NCBI GenBank assembly: GCA_002401565.1
Contig: NVTL01000010.1
Coordinates: 2,204-8,016 of the forward strand
Direction of reading: 5' to 3'
Length of the DNA: 5,813 nucleotides
DNA from: Rhodospirillaceae bacterium
GTDB taxonomy: Bacteria > Pseudomonadota > Alphaproteobacteria > Rhodospirillales > Magnetovibrionaceae
The notes beneath the pieces were generated by a model. The model did not search any database, was not told where the DNA came from, and saw only the letters and a program-made list of their open reading frames with translations. Positions 5,205-5,813 of the stretch are shown here, in pieces. Position numbers and translations under genes: made by a program. How positions within the stretch are numbered: the first letter of the stretch is position 1; every line of letters starts with the position of its first letter.

Positions 5205-5813
5205 AGGCTGTCTTTTTCTTCGGGCAGTTTATAAAAGTTTCCGCGTTTGGGATACGTGATGTTGGACTGCCAAGCTTTACGAGGCTTGCGGCGTTTTTCG
5301 TCTTCGATCTTTTGCGCGTTATCGCCGTAGGTCCAAAACCGATGAAGCACGTCTTCCATTTCGGCTTCGCTGAGCAATTCAGGCTCACCCATTTGCAAAA
5401 CCAGTTGATATTGCTGAGCTAGGACTTCGACTTCGACCGCCAAGCTCATGGCTTTTTCTAAGTTATCGCCAAAGGCCAAAAGACCGTGATGGCTCATCAA
5501 ACAGGCGCGTCGGCCGATCATGGCTTCCAGAACGGCTTCGGACAATTCGACCGTGCCAAACGGTTCATATTTGCAACACCGAATGTCTTTGCCACCCGCC
5601 ATGGCGACCATGTAATGAAAGGACGGAATATCTTTGTTCAGGCACGCCAACGCCGTTGAATACGGCGGATGCGCATGCACGATGGCTTTGGCAATCCGCC
5701 GAGATTTATAAATATCTAAGTGAAAACGCCATTCGCTGGAGGGTAAAAAATCACCTTGGGTATTGCCGTCCATATCCATGAACACAATGTCTTCGGCGCG
5801 CAATTTGTGATAT
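5201..5813 (-). CDS. Class II aldolase/adducin family protein, FucA-like (N-terminus outside window)
   Basis: This is a zinc-dependent aldolase of the L-fuculose-1-phosphate aldolase type, which splits a sugar phosphate into DHAP and an aldehyde. The frame is open to the right edge, so the TTG at 5803-5801 is not a start. Numbering from that codon: PSSE (21-24) holds two phosphate-binding serines and catalytic Glu24; HAH gives zinc ligands His43 and His45; His106 in SHHG is the third ligand; Tyr64 and Phe82 fall where FucA has Tyr113 and Phe131. The spacings (Glu to first His 19; second to third zinc His 61) equal those I recall for E. coli FucA (E73, H92, H94, H155). About 46 N-terminal residues are missing. 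The tail (about 165-200) is basic and longer than in FucA. Substrate cannot be read from sequence; sugar-phosphate or 5-deoxy/methylthio-pentose salvage are options. Confidence 0.9.
   Translation of the reverse strand, partial: YHKLRAEDIVFMDMDGNTQGDFLPSSEWRFHLDIYKSRRIAKAIVHAHPPYSTALACLNKDIPSFHYMVAMAGGKDIRCCKYEPFGTVELSEAVLEAMIGRRACLMSHHGLLAFGDNLEKAMSLAVEVEVLAQQYQLVLQMGEPELLSEAEMEDVLHRFWTYGDNAQKIEDEKRRKPRKAWQSNITYPKRGNFYKLPEEKDSL

Noticed and set aside
4747..5206. Two overlapping + strand open frames opposite trmL
   Set aside because: They lie antisense to the clear SPOUT motifs of trmL and show no recognisable domain.
5023..5388. 121-residue - strand frame spanning the aldolase-trmL junction
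   Set aside because: It runs out of frame through both conserved genes; its composition (Lys/Arg/Ser-rich) looks like a shadow.

Overview
The window holds the 3' part of an Alternative Complex III (ACIII) operon, actB(partial)-actC-actD-actE-actF, on the + strand. Facing it on the - strand is a two-gene unit: a FucA-like class II aldolase gene (cut by the right edge), then trmL. ACIII is a membrane quinol dehydrogenase that replaces, or works beside, the cytochrome bc1 complex. Base composition is moderate, Shine-Dalgarno sites are strong, genes are packed tightly, and the ACIII has a fused ActB and a non-lipoprotein ActE. Together these suggest a Gram-negative proteobacterium, most plausibly an alphaproteobacterium. 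The sequence alone does not fix the taxon.

Layout. 1-822: C-terminal iron-sulfur part of ActB, open at the left edge. 825-2270: ActC, an NrfD-type quinol-binding membrane subunit. 2272-2826: ActD (DUF3341 family). 2823-3410: ActE, an exported monohaem cytochrome c. 3422-4474: ActF, the second NrfD-like membrane subunit. 4475-4739: a 265-base intergenic stretch with a very strong rho-independent terminator, a 62-base element present twice as perfect direct copies, and a shorter degenerate third copy. 4740-5204 (-): TrmL, a tRNA wobble-base 2'-O-methyltransferase. 5201-5813 (-): class II aldolase lacking its first ~45 residues.

How the genes work together. In the known ACIII family, ActC binds quinol, and electrons pass through the ActB iron-sulfur clusters to haem c groups in ActA (expected upstream, outside the window) and ActE, then to a terminal oxidase or soluble cytochrome. 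ActD and ActF are structural membrane partners, and ActF may take part in proton movement. No oxidase gene follows actF: the operon stops at a terminator 38 bases beyond the actF stop. The electron acceptor must therefore be encoded elsewhere.

I see no mobile-element gene, RNA gene or CRISPR array. The least explained part is the hairpin-rich repeat between the two convergent operons. ACIII itself is a described system, so I do not claim a new one.
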